In this document: positions 17,287 through 25,971 of the stretch, one piece after another
Layout: each line of letters opens with the position of its first letter
Position numbering within the stretch: the stretch's first letter is position 1
Source: Belnapia arida
Lineage (GTDB): Bacteria; Pseudomonadota; Alphaproteobacteria; Acetobacterales; Acetobacteraceae
Direction: 5' to 3'
DNA: 64,000 nucleotides
Assembly (NCBI RefSeq): GCF_016773205.1
Contig: NZ_JAETWB010000006.1
Location: 1-64,000 of the forward strand
Made by a program: the position numbers and the translations under genes
The notes under the pieces: model-generated
The model's database searches: none
What the model was told of the DNA's origin: nothing
What the model saw: the letters and a program-made list of their open reading frames with translations, nothing else

Positions 17287-18543
17287 TCACTCCTTCGCAT
17301 TGGCCGCGGCGATGGCGGCATCCGCCAGCACCTGCAACCCGGCCGTCGCCCATTCGGGGGTGATGCTTTCCGCCTCATTGTGCGAGAGCCCGCCATGGCA
17401 GGGCGTGAAGACCATCACCGTCGGCACGCGGCGTGCCATGTAGACCGCATCATGGCCGATGGCTGTCGGCAACTCCCGATACTTCAACCCGCGCGCCTCT
17501 GCCCCAGACCGGGCATGGGCAACGAGCCTCGCGTCGAAGGGCGTCAGCGGCGAATGCCAAAAGGGCGCGACCGTCACCTTGATCCCGCGCGCCGCCGCGA
17601 TCTCCGCCCCGCGCGCCGCCAGCGCCTCGCCCATGCGGGCGAGCGCATCTGGGTCGCTGTGGCGGAAATCGACGCTGAAGAAGACGCGGCTCGGCGCCAC
17701 GTTGCGCGAGGCCGGGTAGACCTCGACCACGCCGACCGTCCCGCGCCCCGGCTCGCCATCGGGGGCCAGCGTCCCGAGCGCGATCTCCTCGACTGCCGAG
17801 ATCAGCGGCGCCGCCGCCATCATCGCATCCCGCCGCCCGGCCATGGGCGAGCCGCCATGCGCATCCTCGCCCTCCACCGTCACCTCGAACCAGCTCTGCG
17901 CCAGCGCATGGGTGACGATGCCGACATCGAGCCCGGCATCCTCCAGCAGCTTGCCCTGCTCGATATGCAGCTCGAGATAGGCGGCGACCTTCTGCAGCTC
18001 GGCCGGGTCCGCCTCGCCCTGCCAACCGATGCGCTTCAGCTCCTCGCCGAAGACGGCGCCATCCGCCGCACGCTTGGCCAGCACCTCCTCTTCGGTGAAG
18101 ATGCCCATGGCCGCGCCGCTGCCCATCATGGGCGGGGAGAAGCGAGCGCCCTCCTCATTGGTCCAGTTGATCAGCAGCAACGGCGCCTCGGTCTCGGCCC
18201 CAGCCTCGTGCAGCGCCCGCATGATCTCAAGCCCCGCCAGCACGCCGAGCACGCCGTCGAACTTGCCCCCCGTCGGCTGGGTATCGAGATGGCTACCGAT
18301 GGCGACCGGCGCGCGCCTGGGGTCCCTTCCCTCTCGCCGGAACACCATGTTGCCCAGCCGGTCGACGCTGAGCGTCAGCCCGCAGGCCTGGCCCCAGCGC
18401 TGGAACAGCGCCCGCCCCTCAGCATCTAGGTCGGTCAGCGTCTGCCGGTTGCAGCCGCCCTTCGTCGTGCCGCCGATCTTCGCCATCTCCATCAGGCTTT
18501 CCCAGAGCCGGGTGCCGGAGAGCGGAAGGTTGGATGCCGACAT
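17287..18543 (-). CDS. M20 family Zn hydrolase, N-carbamoyl-L-amino-acid hydrolase type
   Basis: This 418-residue amidohydrolase is of the AmaB/HyuC/allantoate amidohydrolase branch. It has the metal-binding 'GSHLDTQPTGGKFDGVLGVLAGLE', 'NWTNEEGARF' with the catalytic and bridging Glu, and 'HIEQGKLLEDAG' with the gatekeeper His. Enzymes of this branch remove carbamoyl, formyl or acyl groups from N-blocked amino acids or ureides. It lies 4 nt after the preceding M20 gene and 5 nt before the M81 gene. The exact substrate is not readable. Confidence 0.9.
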   Translation of the reverse strand: MSASNLPLSGTRLWESLMEMAKIGGTTKGGCNRQTLTDLDAEGRALFQRWGQACGLTLSVDRLGNMVFRREGRDPRRAPVAIGSHLDTQPTGGKFDGVLGVLAGLEIMRALHEAGAETEAPLLLINWTNEEGARFSPPMMGSGAAMGIFTEEEVLAKRAADGAVFGEELKRIGWQGEADPAELQKVAAYLELHIEQGKLLEDAGLDVGIVTHALAQSWFEVTVEGEDAHGGSPMAGRRDAMMAAAPLISAVEEIALGTLAPDGEPGRGTVGVVEVYPASRNVAPSRVFFSVDFRHSDPDALARMGEALAARGAEIAAARGIKVTVAPFWHSPLTPFDARLVAHARSGAEARGLKYRELPTAIGHDAVYMARRVPTVMVFTPCHGGLSHNEAESITPEWATAGLQVLADAAIAAANAKE

Positions 18544-18547
18544 GGTC

Positions 18548-19840
18548 TTAGGCCTTCTCGATGCCGCACCACTCGGCCATGGCCAGCGCGATGGTGCGAG
18601 TGATGCCGTGCATGCTCTCCAGCCCGACATTCTCGTCGATGCCGTGGATGTCGACCGCATCGGGGCCGAAGCAGGCAACCGGCGTATCCTGGTACAGCGT
18701 GAAGAAGCGCCCGTCGGTCAGCCCCGTCGCCGGGTAGTCGCGCAGGCTTCCGCCCGTGACCTCGGCATAGGAGCGGCGGGCGAGACGCACGATCTCCGCA
18801 TCGGTGTCGAAGACGCAGGGATCGGCCATGAAGCCTTTGAACTCCAACTTCACAACGGCGCCGCGTAGCCGCTCATGCTGCTTCGCCTGCTCCACCAGCC
18901 GCTCGATATCCGCCCGCGTCTGCGCCGCCGTGTAGCCCATCATCACCCCGACGCGCAGCCCGATGCGGCAGCGCGTGGCGACCGATGAATTCCACTCGCC
19001 CCCCTCGATGGTGCCAAGGTTGACGTTGACTGGATGGTTCACGCCGCGGAAGGCCGGATGGATGCGCGACCCATCGTTCATCTCCCGTTCGTACTCCTTG
19101 AAGGCACCGGCGATGATGGTCGCCGCCTCGATGGCGTTCACCCCCGCCTGCATGTCCCGCACATGCGCCGGCCGGCCGGAGACCGTCACCCAGGCCCAGA
19201 CCACGCCGACCTCGGCGGTGTAGAGCGCATCGAGCCCCGGCCCTGGCTCCGGGATGATGACCGCATCGGTCTTCTGCATCGCCAGCATGGCGGCGAGCGC
19301 GCCGTTGCCGCTGCACTCCTCCTCGATCACCGACTGCATCTGCACCTCGGCCGCCGGCTGCAGGCCCGCCAGCCGCATCGCCTTGAAGGCGGTCACGTAG
19401 GAGACGATGCCCGCCTTCATGTCCCCCGCGCCGCGCCCGTACATCCGCCCGTCGCGGATATCCGGCTCATAGGGCGGCGTCGCCCACATATCGGCCGCCC
19501 CCTCCGGCACCACATCGACATGCCCCTGCAGGGTGAGGCTCCGCCCCCGCCGCTCCCGCGGGTGATGCACCGCCACCACATTGTCCCGCCCCTCATAGGA
19601 AATGAGCGGCGGCGAGAAGCCCGGATGCGAGGCCAACTCCGCCGGCACGGTCGGCACCCGCCGCGGCGCGAGGCCGAGCCCCTCATAGATCCGCGCCATC
19701 TCGTTCAGCGCCGACTGCTCGTTGCCGAGGGTCGAGGGGCAGCGCACCAGCCGCTTCAGCGTCTCGATGCTATCCTCCCGCAGCGCATCCACGGCATCGA
19801 GGATCGCCCGGCGCGCACCAGGATCGAGGCTTCCGTTCAT
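18548..19840 (-). CDS. M20 peptidase, ArgE/DapE family
   Basis: This 430-residue dizinc deacylase/peptidase is of the ArgE/DapE/CPG2 group. It has 'LQGHVDVVPEG' (first metal His and the following Asp), 'GRGAGDMKAG' (bridging Asp) and 'VIEEECSGNGALAAM' (catalytic Glu-Glu). A dimerisation domain and a C-terminal His-containing segment (DIHGIDENVG) follow. It probably removes an acyl group or an amino acid from a peptide imported by the adjacent ABC system. It begins 9 nt after the ATPase gene. Confidence 0.9.
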   Translation of the reverse strand: MNGSLDPGARRAILDAVDALREDSIETLKRLVRCPSTLGNEQSALNEMARIYEGLGLAPRRVPTVPAELASHPGFSPPLISYEGRDNVVAVHHPRERRGRSLTLQGHVDVVPEGAADMWATPPYEPDIRDGRMYGRGAGDMKAGIVSYVTAFKAMRLAGLQPAAEVQMQSVIEEECSGNGALAAMLAMQKTDAVIIPEPGPGLDALYTAEVGVVWAWVTVSGRPAHVRDMQAGVNAIEAATIIAGAFKEYEREMNDGSRIHPAFRGVNHPVNVNLGTIEGGEWNSSVATRCRIGLRVGVMMGYTAAQTRADIERLVEQAKQHERLRGAVVKLEFKGFMADPCVFDTDAEIVRLARRSYAEVTGGSLRDYPATGLTDGRFFTLYQDTPVACFGPDAVDIHGIDENVGLESMHGITRTIALAMAEWCGIEKA

Positions 19841-19849
19841 GGCATTTCC

Positions 19850-21448
19850 CTACAAAGCGGGCGGAGTCCAGCCCCTTCCCGGGATGCTGTCCAGTAGCTG
19901 CCGCGTATAGGGATGTTGCGGCGCCGCAAAGACCTCCGATGTCGGCCCCTGCTCGACGATCGCCCCGCGCTGCATCACCGCCACCCGGTCGCAGATCTGC
20001 GCCGCCACACGCAGGTCATGGGTGATGAAGAGCATGGTCAGCCCCAGCCGCGCCCGGATTTCCGCCAGCAGCGCCAGCACCTGCGCCTGCACGGAAACAT
20101 CGAGCGCCGAAACCGGCTCATCGGCGATCAGCAGCTCCGGCTCCATGGCAAGCGCCCGCGCGATGCCGATCCGCTGCCGCTGCCCGCCGCTGAACTCGTG
20201 CGGATAGCGGTCCATCGCCCCGGGGTCGAGTTGAACCAGCCGCAGCAGCTCCCGCGCCCGCTCCAGCGCCTTGCCGCGCGGCTCCCCATGGGTGACTGGC
20301 CCTTCGGCGATGGTGTCGCCCACGGTCCGGCGCGGGTTGAGCGAGGCGTAGGGGTCCTGAAAGACCATCTGGATGCGCTGGCGATAGGGCTTCCAGGCCG
20401 CGCGGGAGAGCGGCCGTAGATCGGTCCCGTGATAGGCGATCGTCCCCTGCTCCGGCTCCACCAGCTTCACCACGCAACGTGCCAGCGTGGACTTGCCGCT
20501 GCCGCTCTCGCCGACCAGCCCCAGCGTCTCCCCCCGCCGCAGGGTGAAGTCGGCGTCGTGGACCGCCCGTACCACCGCCCGCGCGCCGAAGAACCCGCCG
20601 CGGCGATAGGTCTTCTCCACCCCGCGCAACTCCAGCACCGGCGCCGTGGCGATCACCGCCCGCGCCTCTGCCGCCCCGTGCGGCACGGCCGCGATCAGCG
20701 CCCGCGTATAGGGATGCTGCGGCCGGTTCAGCAGCTCCTCGGCCGGCCCTTGCTCGACGATCCGCCCGCGCTGCATCACCGCGACCCGGTCCGCGATTTC
20801 GGCGACGACGCCGAAATCATGGGTGATGAACAGCACGCCCATGCCGCGCCGCGACTGAATCTCGCGGATCAGCCGCAGGATCTGCATCTGCGTCGTGACG
20901 TCGAGTGCCGTGGTCGGCTCGTCGGCGATGAGCAGCGCCGGCTCCAGCGCCAGCGCCATGGCGATCATCACCCGCTGCCGCTGCCCGCCCGATAGCCGGA
21001 ACGGATGGCTGCGGGCGATGGCCGCAGGATCAGGCAGGTTGACGGCCGCCAGCAGTTCCGGCACCCGCCGCGCCGCATCCGCACCGCTGCCATGCACGCG
21101 GAGCACTTCCGCGATCTGGTCGCCGACGCGCATCAGCGGATTGAGCGCCGTCATCGGCTCCTGGAAGATCATGGCGAGCCGCTCGCCCCGCAGCTTGCGC
21201 ATCGCCTCGGGCGCAAGCGATAGCAGGTTGCGTCCCTCGAAGGTGATGCTCCCCCGCCGCACCGGCAGCCCCTTCGGCAGCAGGCCCATCACCGCATTGG
21301 CGCTGATCGATTTGCCCGACCCGCTCTCGCCGACGACGCAGAGGATCTCCCCCGCATCGACATGGAAAGAGACGTCCTCCACCGCATGCGGCCGGTCGCC
21401 GCCCGGCGGCAGGGCGACGGTCAGCCCCTCGACCCGAAGGAGGCTCAT
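19850..21448 (-). CDS. Fused double-ATPase of a peptide ABC importer (DppD-DppF type)
   Basis: This 532-residue protein carries two complete nucleotide-binding domains in one chain. The first has Walker A GESGSGKS near residue 37 and signature LSGGQRQR. The second has another GESGSGKS near residue 315 and signature FSGGQRQR. Both have LLIADEP Walker B motifs and switch His residues (FITHDFGV, FITHDLRV). The layout resembles GsiA-type fused ATPases. It overlaps the permease gene by 4 nt. The start at 21448 is the family start. Confidence 0.93.
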   Translation of the reverse strand: MSLLRVEGLTVALPPGGDRPHAVEDVSFHVDAGEILCVVGESGSGKSISANAVMGLLPKGLPVRRGSITFEGRNLLSLAPEAMRKLRGERLAMIFQEPMTALNPLMRVGDQIAEVLRVHGSGADAARRVPELLAAVNLPDPAAIARSHPFRLSGGQRQRVMIAMALALEPALLIADEPTTALDVTTQMQILRLIREIQSRRGMGVLFITHDFGVVAEIADRVAVMQRGRIVEQGPAEELLNRPQHPYTRALIAAVPHGAAEARAVIATAPVLELRGVEKTYRRGGFFGARAVVRAVHDADFTLRRGETLGLVGESGSGKSTLARCVVKLVEPEQGTIAYHGTDLRPLSRAAWKPYRQRIQMVFQDPYASLNPRRTVGDTIAEGPVTHGEPRGKALERARELLRLVQLDPGAMDRYPHEFSGGQRQRIGIARALAMEPELLIADEPVSALDVSVQAQVLALLAEIRARLGLTMLFITHDLRVAAQICDRVAVMQRGAIVEQGPTSEVFAAPQHPYTRQLLDSIPGRGWTPPAL

Positions 21449-22290
21449 GCCGCCCCTCCCCGCTGTCGGGCGAGGCGGGGGTTGAGCGCGTCTGACAGCC
21501 CCTCCCCCACCAGGTTCAGCGCCAGCACGGTGAGGAAGATGGCGATGCCCGGAAACACGCTCATCCACCAGGCCAGGCGGATGACGCTGCGCCCCGAGCC
21601 GATGAGGAAGCCCCAGGTCATCAGGTTCGGGTCGCCGAGGCCGAGGAAGCTCAGCGCGCTCTCCAGCAGGATCGCAGACGCCACCATCAGCGAGGAGAGC
21701 ACGACGATGGGCGAGAGCGCATTGGGCAGGATATCCGTCAGCACGATAGACAGCCGCGACTTGCCCAGCACCTCCGCCGCCTGCACGAATTCCCGCCCGC
21801 GCAGCGACAGGAACTCGGCCCGCACCACCCGCGCCACCGGCGGCCAGGAGACGATGGCGATGGCGAAGACCACCGACCCGATGGAAGGCGTAAAGATCGC
21901 CACAAGCAGGATGGCGAGGACGAAGCTCGGGATGGTCTGGAAGAACTCGGTGAAGCGCATCACCGCATCATCCGCGAAGCCGCCGAGATAGCCGGCCACG
22001 GCCCCGAGCGTCACGCCGACCAGCAGCGCCGCCACGGTCGAGACCGCGCCGACCAGCAACGAGATGCGCGCCCCATGCGCGATGCCCGCCGCCACGTCGC
22101 GCCCGAGGCTGTCCGTCCCTAGCAGCATCCCCATCTCGCCCGGCGGCGAGAAGGGCGCCCCCGCCATGTCCCAGGGGCTGCCGGGGTAGAGCCAGGGCGC
22201 CGTCGCCGCGACCAGCACGACGAGCAGCAGGATGACGAGCCCGACCACCGCGCCCTTGTTGCGCCGGAAGCGGCGCCAGAAATCCCTCAA
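21445..22290 (-). CDS. ABC transporter permease (DppC-like), TTG start
   Basis: This 281-residue inner-membrane permease begins 'LRDFWRRFRRNKGAVVGLVILLLVVL' (family start) and has the DppC-type 'LGTDSLGRDV' motif, five to six membrane helices, and the EAA-like loop 'FVQAAEVLGKSRLSIVLTDILPN'. The best start is a TTG at 22290 that overlaps the upstream stop (TTGA) and is preceded by GGAGG with 7-nt spacing. The open frame upstream has no similarity. The stop overlaps the ATPase start. Confidence 0.88.
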   Translation of the reverse strand: MRDFWRRFRRNKGAVVGLVILLLVVLVAATAPWLYPGSPWDMAGAPFSPPGEMGMLLGTDSLGRDVAAGIAHGARISLLVGAVSTVAALLVGVTLGAVAGYLGGFADDAVMRFTEFFQTIPSFVLAILLVAIFTPSIGSVVFAIAIVSWPPVARVVRAEFLSLRGREFVQAAEVLGKSRLSIVLTDILPNALSPIVVLSSLMVASAILLESALSFLGLGDPNLMTWGFLIGSGRSVIRLAWWMSVFPGIAIFLTVLALNLVGEGLSDALNPRLARQRGGAA

Positions 22291-23273
22291 CCCGCAACCT
22301 CCACCCGAGGATCGATGATGGCGTACAGCATGTCGGTCAGCAGATTGAACAGCACGACCATGACGCTGGTGCAGAAGAAGACGCCGAGCAGCACCGGGTA
22401 GTCCCGCGCCAGCAGCGCCTCGAAGGCCAGCCGCCCGATGCCCGGCCAGGCGAAGACCGTCTCCACCAGGATCGAGCCGCCGAGCAGCTGCCCCGCCTGG
22501 ATGCCGGCGAAGGTGATCACCGGCAGCAGCGCATTGCGCAGCACATGCGCCCGCAGGATGCGCCCCTCCGGCACGCCCTTGGCCCGCGCCGTCTTGACGA
22601 AATCCTGGTCGGCGACTTCCAGCATCGTCGCCCGTGTCAGCCGTGCATAGACCGCGAGGTAGAACAGCCCGAGGGTCAGCGCCGGCAACAGCAGGTGCTG
22701 CGCCACGTCCCAGACCACCTCCAACCCATGCATCTCGACGCCCACGCTCGACATACCGAAGCTCGGCAGCCATTCCAGCCAGACCGAGAAGACCAAAACC
22801 AGCATCAGCCCCACCCAGAAGAGCGGCGTCGCATAGAAGGTGAGTGCGATGACGGTGATGATGCTGTCCGCCCATCGCCCGACCCGCTGCGCCGCCAACG
22901 CGCCTAGCGTGACGCCTCCGGCCAGGGCGAAGGCGAAGGCCGCCCCGGTCAGCAGCAGCGTCGCCGGCAGCCGCTCCAGCACCAGCTGCGCCACCGACGC
23001 CTGCTGCCGATGCGAGAAGCCGAGATCGAGCGACAGCACGCTCTTCAGGTAGATCCAGAGCTGCACATAAAGCGGCTGATCCAGCCCGAACTGCTTGCGC
23101 AACTGCTCGAGGAAGACGGCATCCGCCGCGCCCGACTGCCCGGCGATGACGCTCGCCGGGTCGCCCGGTGCCGCATGCACCAGCAGAAAATTGCAGACGA
23201 CGATCGCCAGCACGACGAGCGCCGCCTTCACCGCCCGCCGCAGCAGGAAGCCCGGCAGCTTCGAGGCCTCCAT
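22287..23273 (-). CDS. ABC transporter permease (DppB-like)
   Basis: This 328-residue permease has the DppB N-terminal helix and 'HAAPGDPASVI' motif, 'YVQLWIYLKSVLSLDLGFS', and the cytoplasmic coupling loop 'DFVKTARAKGVPEGRILRAHVLRNALLPVITF'. It ends with 'YAIIDPRV', the usual family C terminus. The ATG overlaps the stop of the receptor gene by one base. Together with the DppC-like subunit it forms the translocation pore of the peptide-like importer. Confidence 0.93.
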   Translation of the reverse strand: MEASKLPGFLLRRAVKAALVVLAIVVCNFLLVHAAPGDPASVIAGQSGAADAVFLEQLRKQFGLDQPLYVQLWIYLKSVLSLDLGFSHRQQASVAQLVLERLPATLLLTGAAFAFALAGGVTLGALAAQRVGRWADSIITVIALTFYATPLFWVGLMLVLVFSVWLEWLPSFGMSSVGVEMHGLEVVWDVAQHLLLPALTLGLFYLAVYARLTRATMLEVADQDFVKTARAKGVPEGRILRAHVLRNALLPVITFAGIQAGQLLGGSILVETVFAWPGIGRLAFEALLARDYPVLLGVFFCTSVMVVLFNLLTDMLYAIIDPRVEVAG

Positions 23274-24862
23274 CAGGCGGTCAGGAAGACGTCGTCGAAG
23301 CTGGCATGAACGCCGAGGCCGGTGGAGATGGCGTTACGCAGCTTCTTGTCGTGGATGGTCGGGAAGGCCATCTCCATCAGCCAGATCTGCGGCACCTCCT
23401 CGCAGAGAATCTTCTGCACCGCGCTGAAGGCCGCCTGCCGGTCCTTCGGGTCGGCCGCGTTACGCGCCGTGGCAAACAACTCGTCCACCTTCGGGTTGGA
23501 ATAGCCACCGGTATTGGTGAAGGTCACCTTCTGGATGTTGGTGGAGACATAGGTCCGCTCCACCCCGAGCGTCGGGTCGCCGAACTGGTAGACGAAGTTG
23601 ATCGTCGTATCGTACTCCCAGGCGCCGACGCGCCGCGCCCAGCTGCCCGCATCCGTGCTCTCCAGTTCCAGCGCGATGCCGACCTGGCGCAGTGACTGCT
23701 TCAGGTACTCGGCCAGCCGCGACCAGACTTCACCATAAGGAAGGGTCAGGTGTTTCAGGGTGAAGCGCACCCCCTGCGCATTTGGCTTCAGCCCCGCCGC
23801 ATCCAGCAGCGCCACCGCCGCCTTCACGTCGTGGCCTGCGATCTTCGCGCTCGCATCGTGGAAGCGCGTGGTCGAGGCGATCGGGTTGGTCGCCGGTTTG
23901 CCGACGCCGAACCACAGCCGCTGGGTGATGAAGTTGCGGTCGATCGCCATGCTGATCGCCTGCCGCACCCGCACGTCGTCGAGCGGCTTCACCCGGTGAT
24001 TGAGCTCGATCCAGGCGAGCGGCGAGAAATACTCCCAGCCCTTGGTCGAGACCTCGAGATTCGGCCGCGACCGCAGCGCCGGCACGTCGAAGGGCTCGAT
24101 GTCGCTGCCCTGGGTCAGCAGCACCTGTCCAGTCTCGATCGCAAGCCGCCGGCTCTGGCTGTCGGGGACGATGCGGTAGATGATCGCATCCAGATAGGGC
24201 TGCCCCGGCTTCCAGTAATCGGCGAAGCGCTCGAGGCGGATGAAGTTGCCCCGCTGCCATTCGGCGAAGCGGAAGGGCCCGGTACCCACCGGCTTCTGCA
24301 CGGCGGGCGCCGTGCGATAGTCCTGCCCGTCAAACAGGTGCTTCGGCACGATAGCGCAGGCGCTGTTGTCGAACATTAGCAGGAAGGGCTGAAAGGGCTG
24401 CTTGAGGGTGAGCCGCACCGTCAGCGGGTCCGGCGCCTCCGCCTTGTCAATCAGCGCGAAGATGGCCCGCGCCCGCGGCGCCACCTCCATGTGGAACTTC
24501 ATGATGGAGAAAATGACGTCCTCGGCCGTCATCGGATGGCCGTCGTGGAATTTCACGCCCTCCTGCAGCTTGAAGACGTATTCCTTCCCGTCCGGGCTGA
24601 TCGTCCAGCTCTTCGCCAGCACGGGGATCGGCTCCAGCGTCGGGCTGAAGGTTAGCAATCCCTGGAAGATCTTGCCCGCTGCGACCAGCGTCGGCCCCTG
24701 GTTGTTGACGCCGATCTGCAACACCGGCGGCTCCGGCGAGAGGATCGTGGTCAGCGTCCCGCCACGGCGCGGCGCGATGCCCTGGGCCAGGGCGTCCTGC
24801 ACCCGCATGAGCGCAGGCGCAGCGGCGGTCGCGGCCAGCAGGCCACGGCGCGATACGGTCAT
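23273..24862 (-). CDS. Dpp/Opp-type periplasmic substrate-binding protein
   Basis: This is a 529-residue extracellular solute-binding protein family 5 receptor. It has a Tat-like signal (SRRGLL near residue 5, cleavage after ALAQ near residue 27), 'SPEPPVLQIGVNNQG', 'LAKSWTISPDGKEYVFKLQEGVKFHDGHPMTAEDVIFSI' hallmark residues (FxLxxGVKFHDG), and 'VRQAISMAIDR'. GGGAG precedes the ATG at 24862. It is the first gene of the seven-gene import/hydrolysis operon and defines its substrate, probably a peptide or peptide-like amide. The upstream 83 nt is divergent with the HDAC-like gene. Confidence 0.93.
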   Translation of the reverse strand: MTVSRRGLLAATAAAPALMRVQDALAQGIAPRRGGTLTTILSPEPPVLQIGVNNQGPTLVAAGKIFQGLLTFSPTLEPIPVLAKSWTISPDGKEYVFKLQEGVKFHDGHPMTAEDVIFSIMKFHMEVAPRARAIFALIDKAEAPDPLTVRLTLKQPFQPFLLMFDNSACAIVPKHLFDGQDYRTAPAVQKPVGTGPFRFAEWQRGNFIRLERFADYWKPGQPYLDAIIYRIVPDSQSRRLAIETGQVLLTQGSDIEPFDVPALRSRPNLEVSTKGWEYFSPLAWIELNHRVKPLDDVRVRQAISMAIDRNFITQRLWFGVGKPATNPIASTTRFHDASAKIAGHDVKAAVALLDAAGLKPNAQGVRFTLKHLTLPYGEVWSRLAEYLKQSLRQVGIALELESTDAGSWARRVGAWEYDTTINFVYQFGDPTLGVERTYVSTNIQKVTFTNTGGYSNPKVDELFATARNAADPKDRQAAFSAVQKILCEEVPQIWLMEMAFPTIHDKKLRNAISTGLGVHASFDDVFLTA

Positions 24863-24945
24863 TATGGTCTCCCAGGTGAATTGTGCACATGCTAACGGCC
24901 CGTTCGGCGCATGGACAAGGGCGTATCCGCTGCTAGCCTCCCGGC

Positions 24946-25971
24946 ATGCGCGCTTTCTCCCATCCCGATCAGCTGCGGCACAGGCCGCGCTTCTTCCTCC
25001 AACGCGGCCAGCTTCGCTCGAATTTCGAGGTGCCGGCCCGGGCCGAGGCGCTGCTCGCCGCGCTTGGCCGGCTCGGCCTGACGCCGGAGACGGCCGCCCT
25101 GCCCGCCCGCGGGGCGCTCGAAGCCGTCCACGCGCCCGACTATCTCGACTTCCTGGAAGGCGCCTACGTCGCCTGGCAGAAGCTGCCGAGTCCAGGCGAC
25201 GAGGTGGTCGGCAACACCCATGCAACGGGCGATGCGCTCGCCAATGGTGGCCGCCGCCCGGGTGGCATCATCGGCCAAGCCGGCTGGTATACCGCCGACA
25301 CCTCCTGTCCGATCGGCGCCGGCTCCTGGGAGGCAATCCACGCCGCCGCCGGTGTCGCCCTCGCCGCCGCCGCGGAGGCTGCCGCCGGCCGCCAAGCCTA
25401 TGGCCTCTGCCGCCCGCCCGGCCACCATGCCTACCGCGCCCGCGCCGGCGGCCATTGCTACCTGAACAACGCTGCCATCGCTGTCGCCGCGCTCCGGCAG
25501 GCAGGCGCCGCGCGCGTTGCCGTGCTCGACATCGACAGCCACCACGGCAATGGCACCCAGGGCATCTTCTGGGAGGATGCCAGCGTGCTCACCGTCTCCG
25601 TCCATGGCGACCCGTCGAACTACTATCCCTTCTTCACCGGCTATGCGGAGGAGACCGGCCCCGCCAACACCAACCGCAACCTCCCCCTTCCCGCCGGCAC
25701 CGGCGACGCCGCCTGGCTCGAGGCCATCGCAACCGGCATTGAGGCGGCGCGCGGTTTCGGCGCCGAGGCGCTGGTCGTATCCCTCGGCTTCGACCCGAGC
25801 GAGCACGAGCCGCTCGGCCTGCTGAAGGTCACGGCCGACGGCTTCGCCCGGGCCGGCGCCGACATCGCCGGCCTCCGCCTGCCCACCGCCATCATCCAGG
25901 AGGGCGGCTACAACGTGGAGGTCATGGGCAGCCTGCTCGAACGCTTCCTCACCGGCTGGGGCGCCGCCTGA
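24946..25971 (+). CDS. Histone deacetylase-like amidohydrolase (acetylpolyamine type)
   Basis: This 341-residue Zn amidohydrolase is of the arginase/deacetylase fold. It has the catalytic His pair in RPPGHHA, zinc ligands in 'DIDSHHGNGTQ' (Asp and His), and the third ligand Asp in 'LGFDPSEHEP'. Bacterial members deacetylate acetylpolyamines or other N-acetyl amines. It is divergent from the peptide-import operon and its stop overlaps the ATG of a dipeptidase gene, so it may act in the same catabolic process by removing N-acyl groups. Confidence 0.92.
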   Translation: MRAFSHPDQLRHRPRFFLQRGQLRSNFEVPARAEALLAALGRLGLTPETAALPARGALEAVHAPDYLDFLEGAYVAWQKLPSPGDEVVGNTHATGDALANGGRRPGGIIGQAGWYTADTSCPIGAGSWEAIHAAAGVALAAAAEAAAGRQAYGLCRPPGHHAYRARAGGHCYLNNAAIAVAALRQAGAARVAVLDIDSHHGNGTQGIFWEDASVLTVSVHGDPSNYYPFFTGYAEETGPANTNRNLPLPAGTGDAAWLEAIATGIEAARGFGAEALVVSLGFDPSEHEPLGLLKVTADGFARAGADIAGLRLPTAIIQEGGYNVEVMGSLLERFLTGWGAA

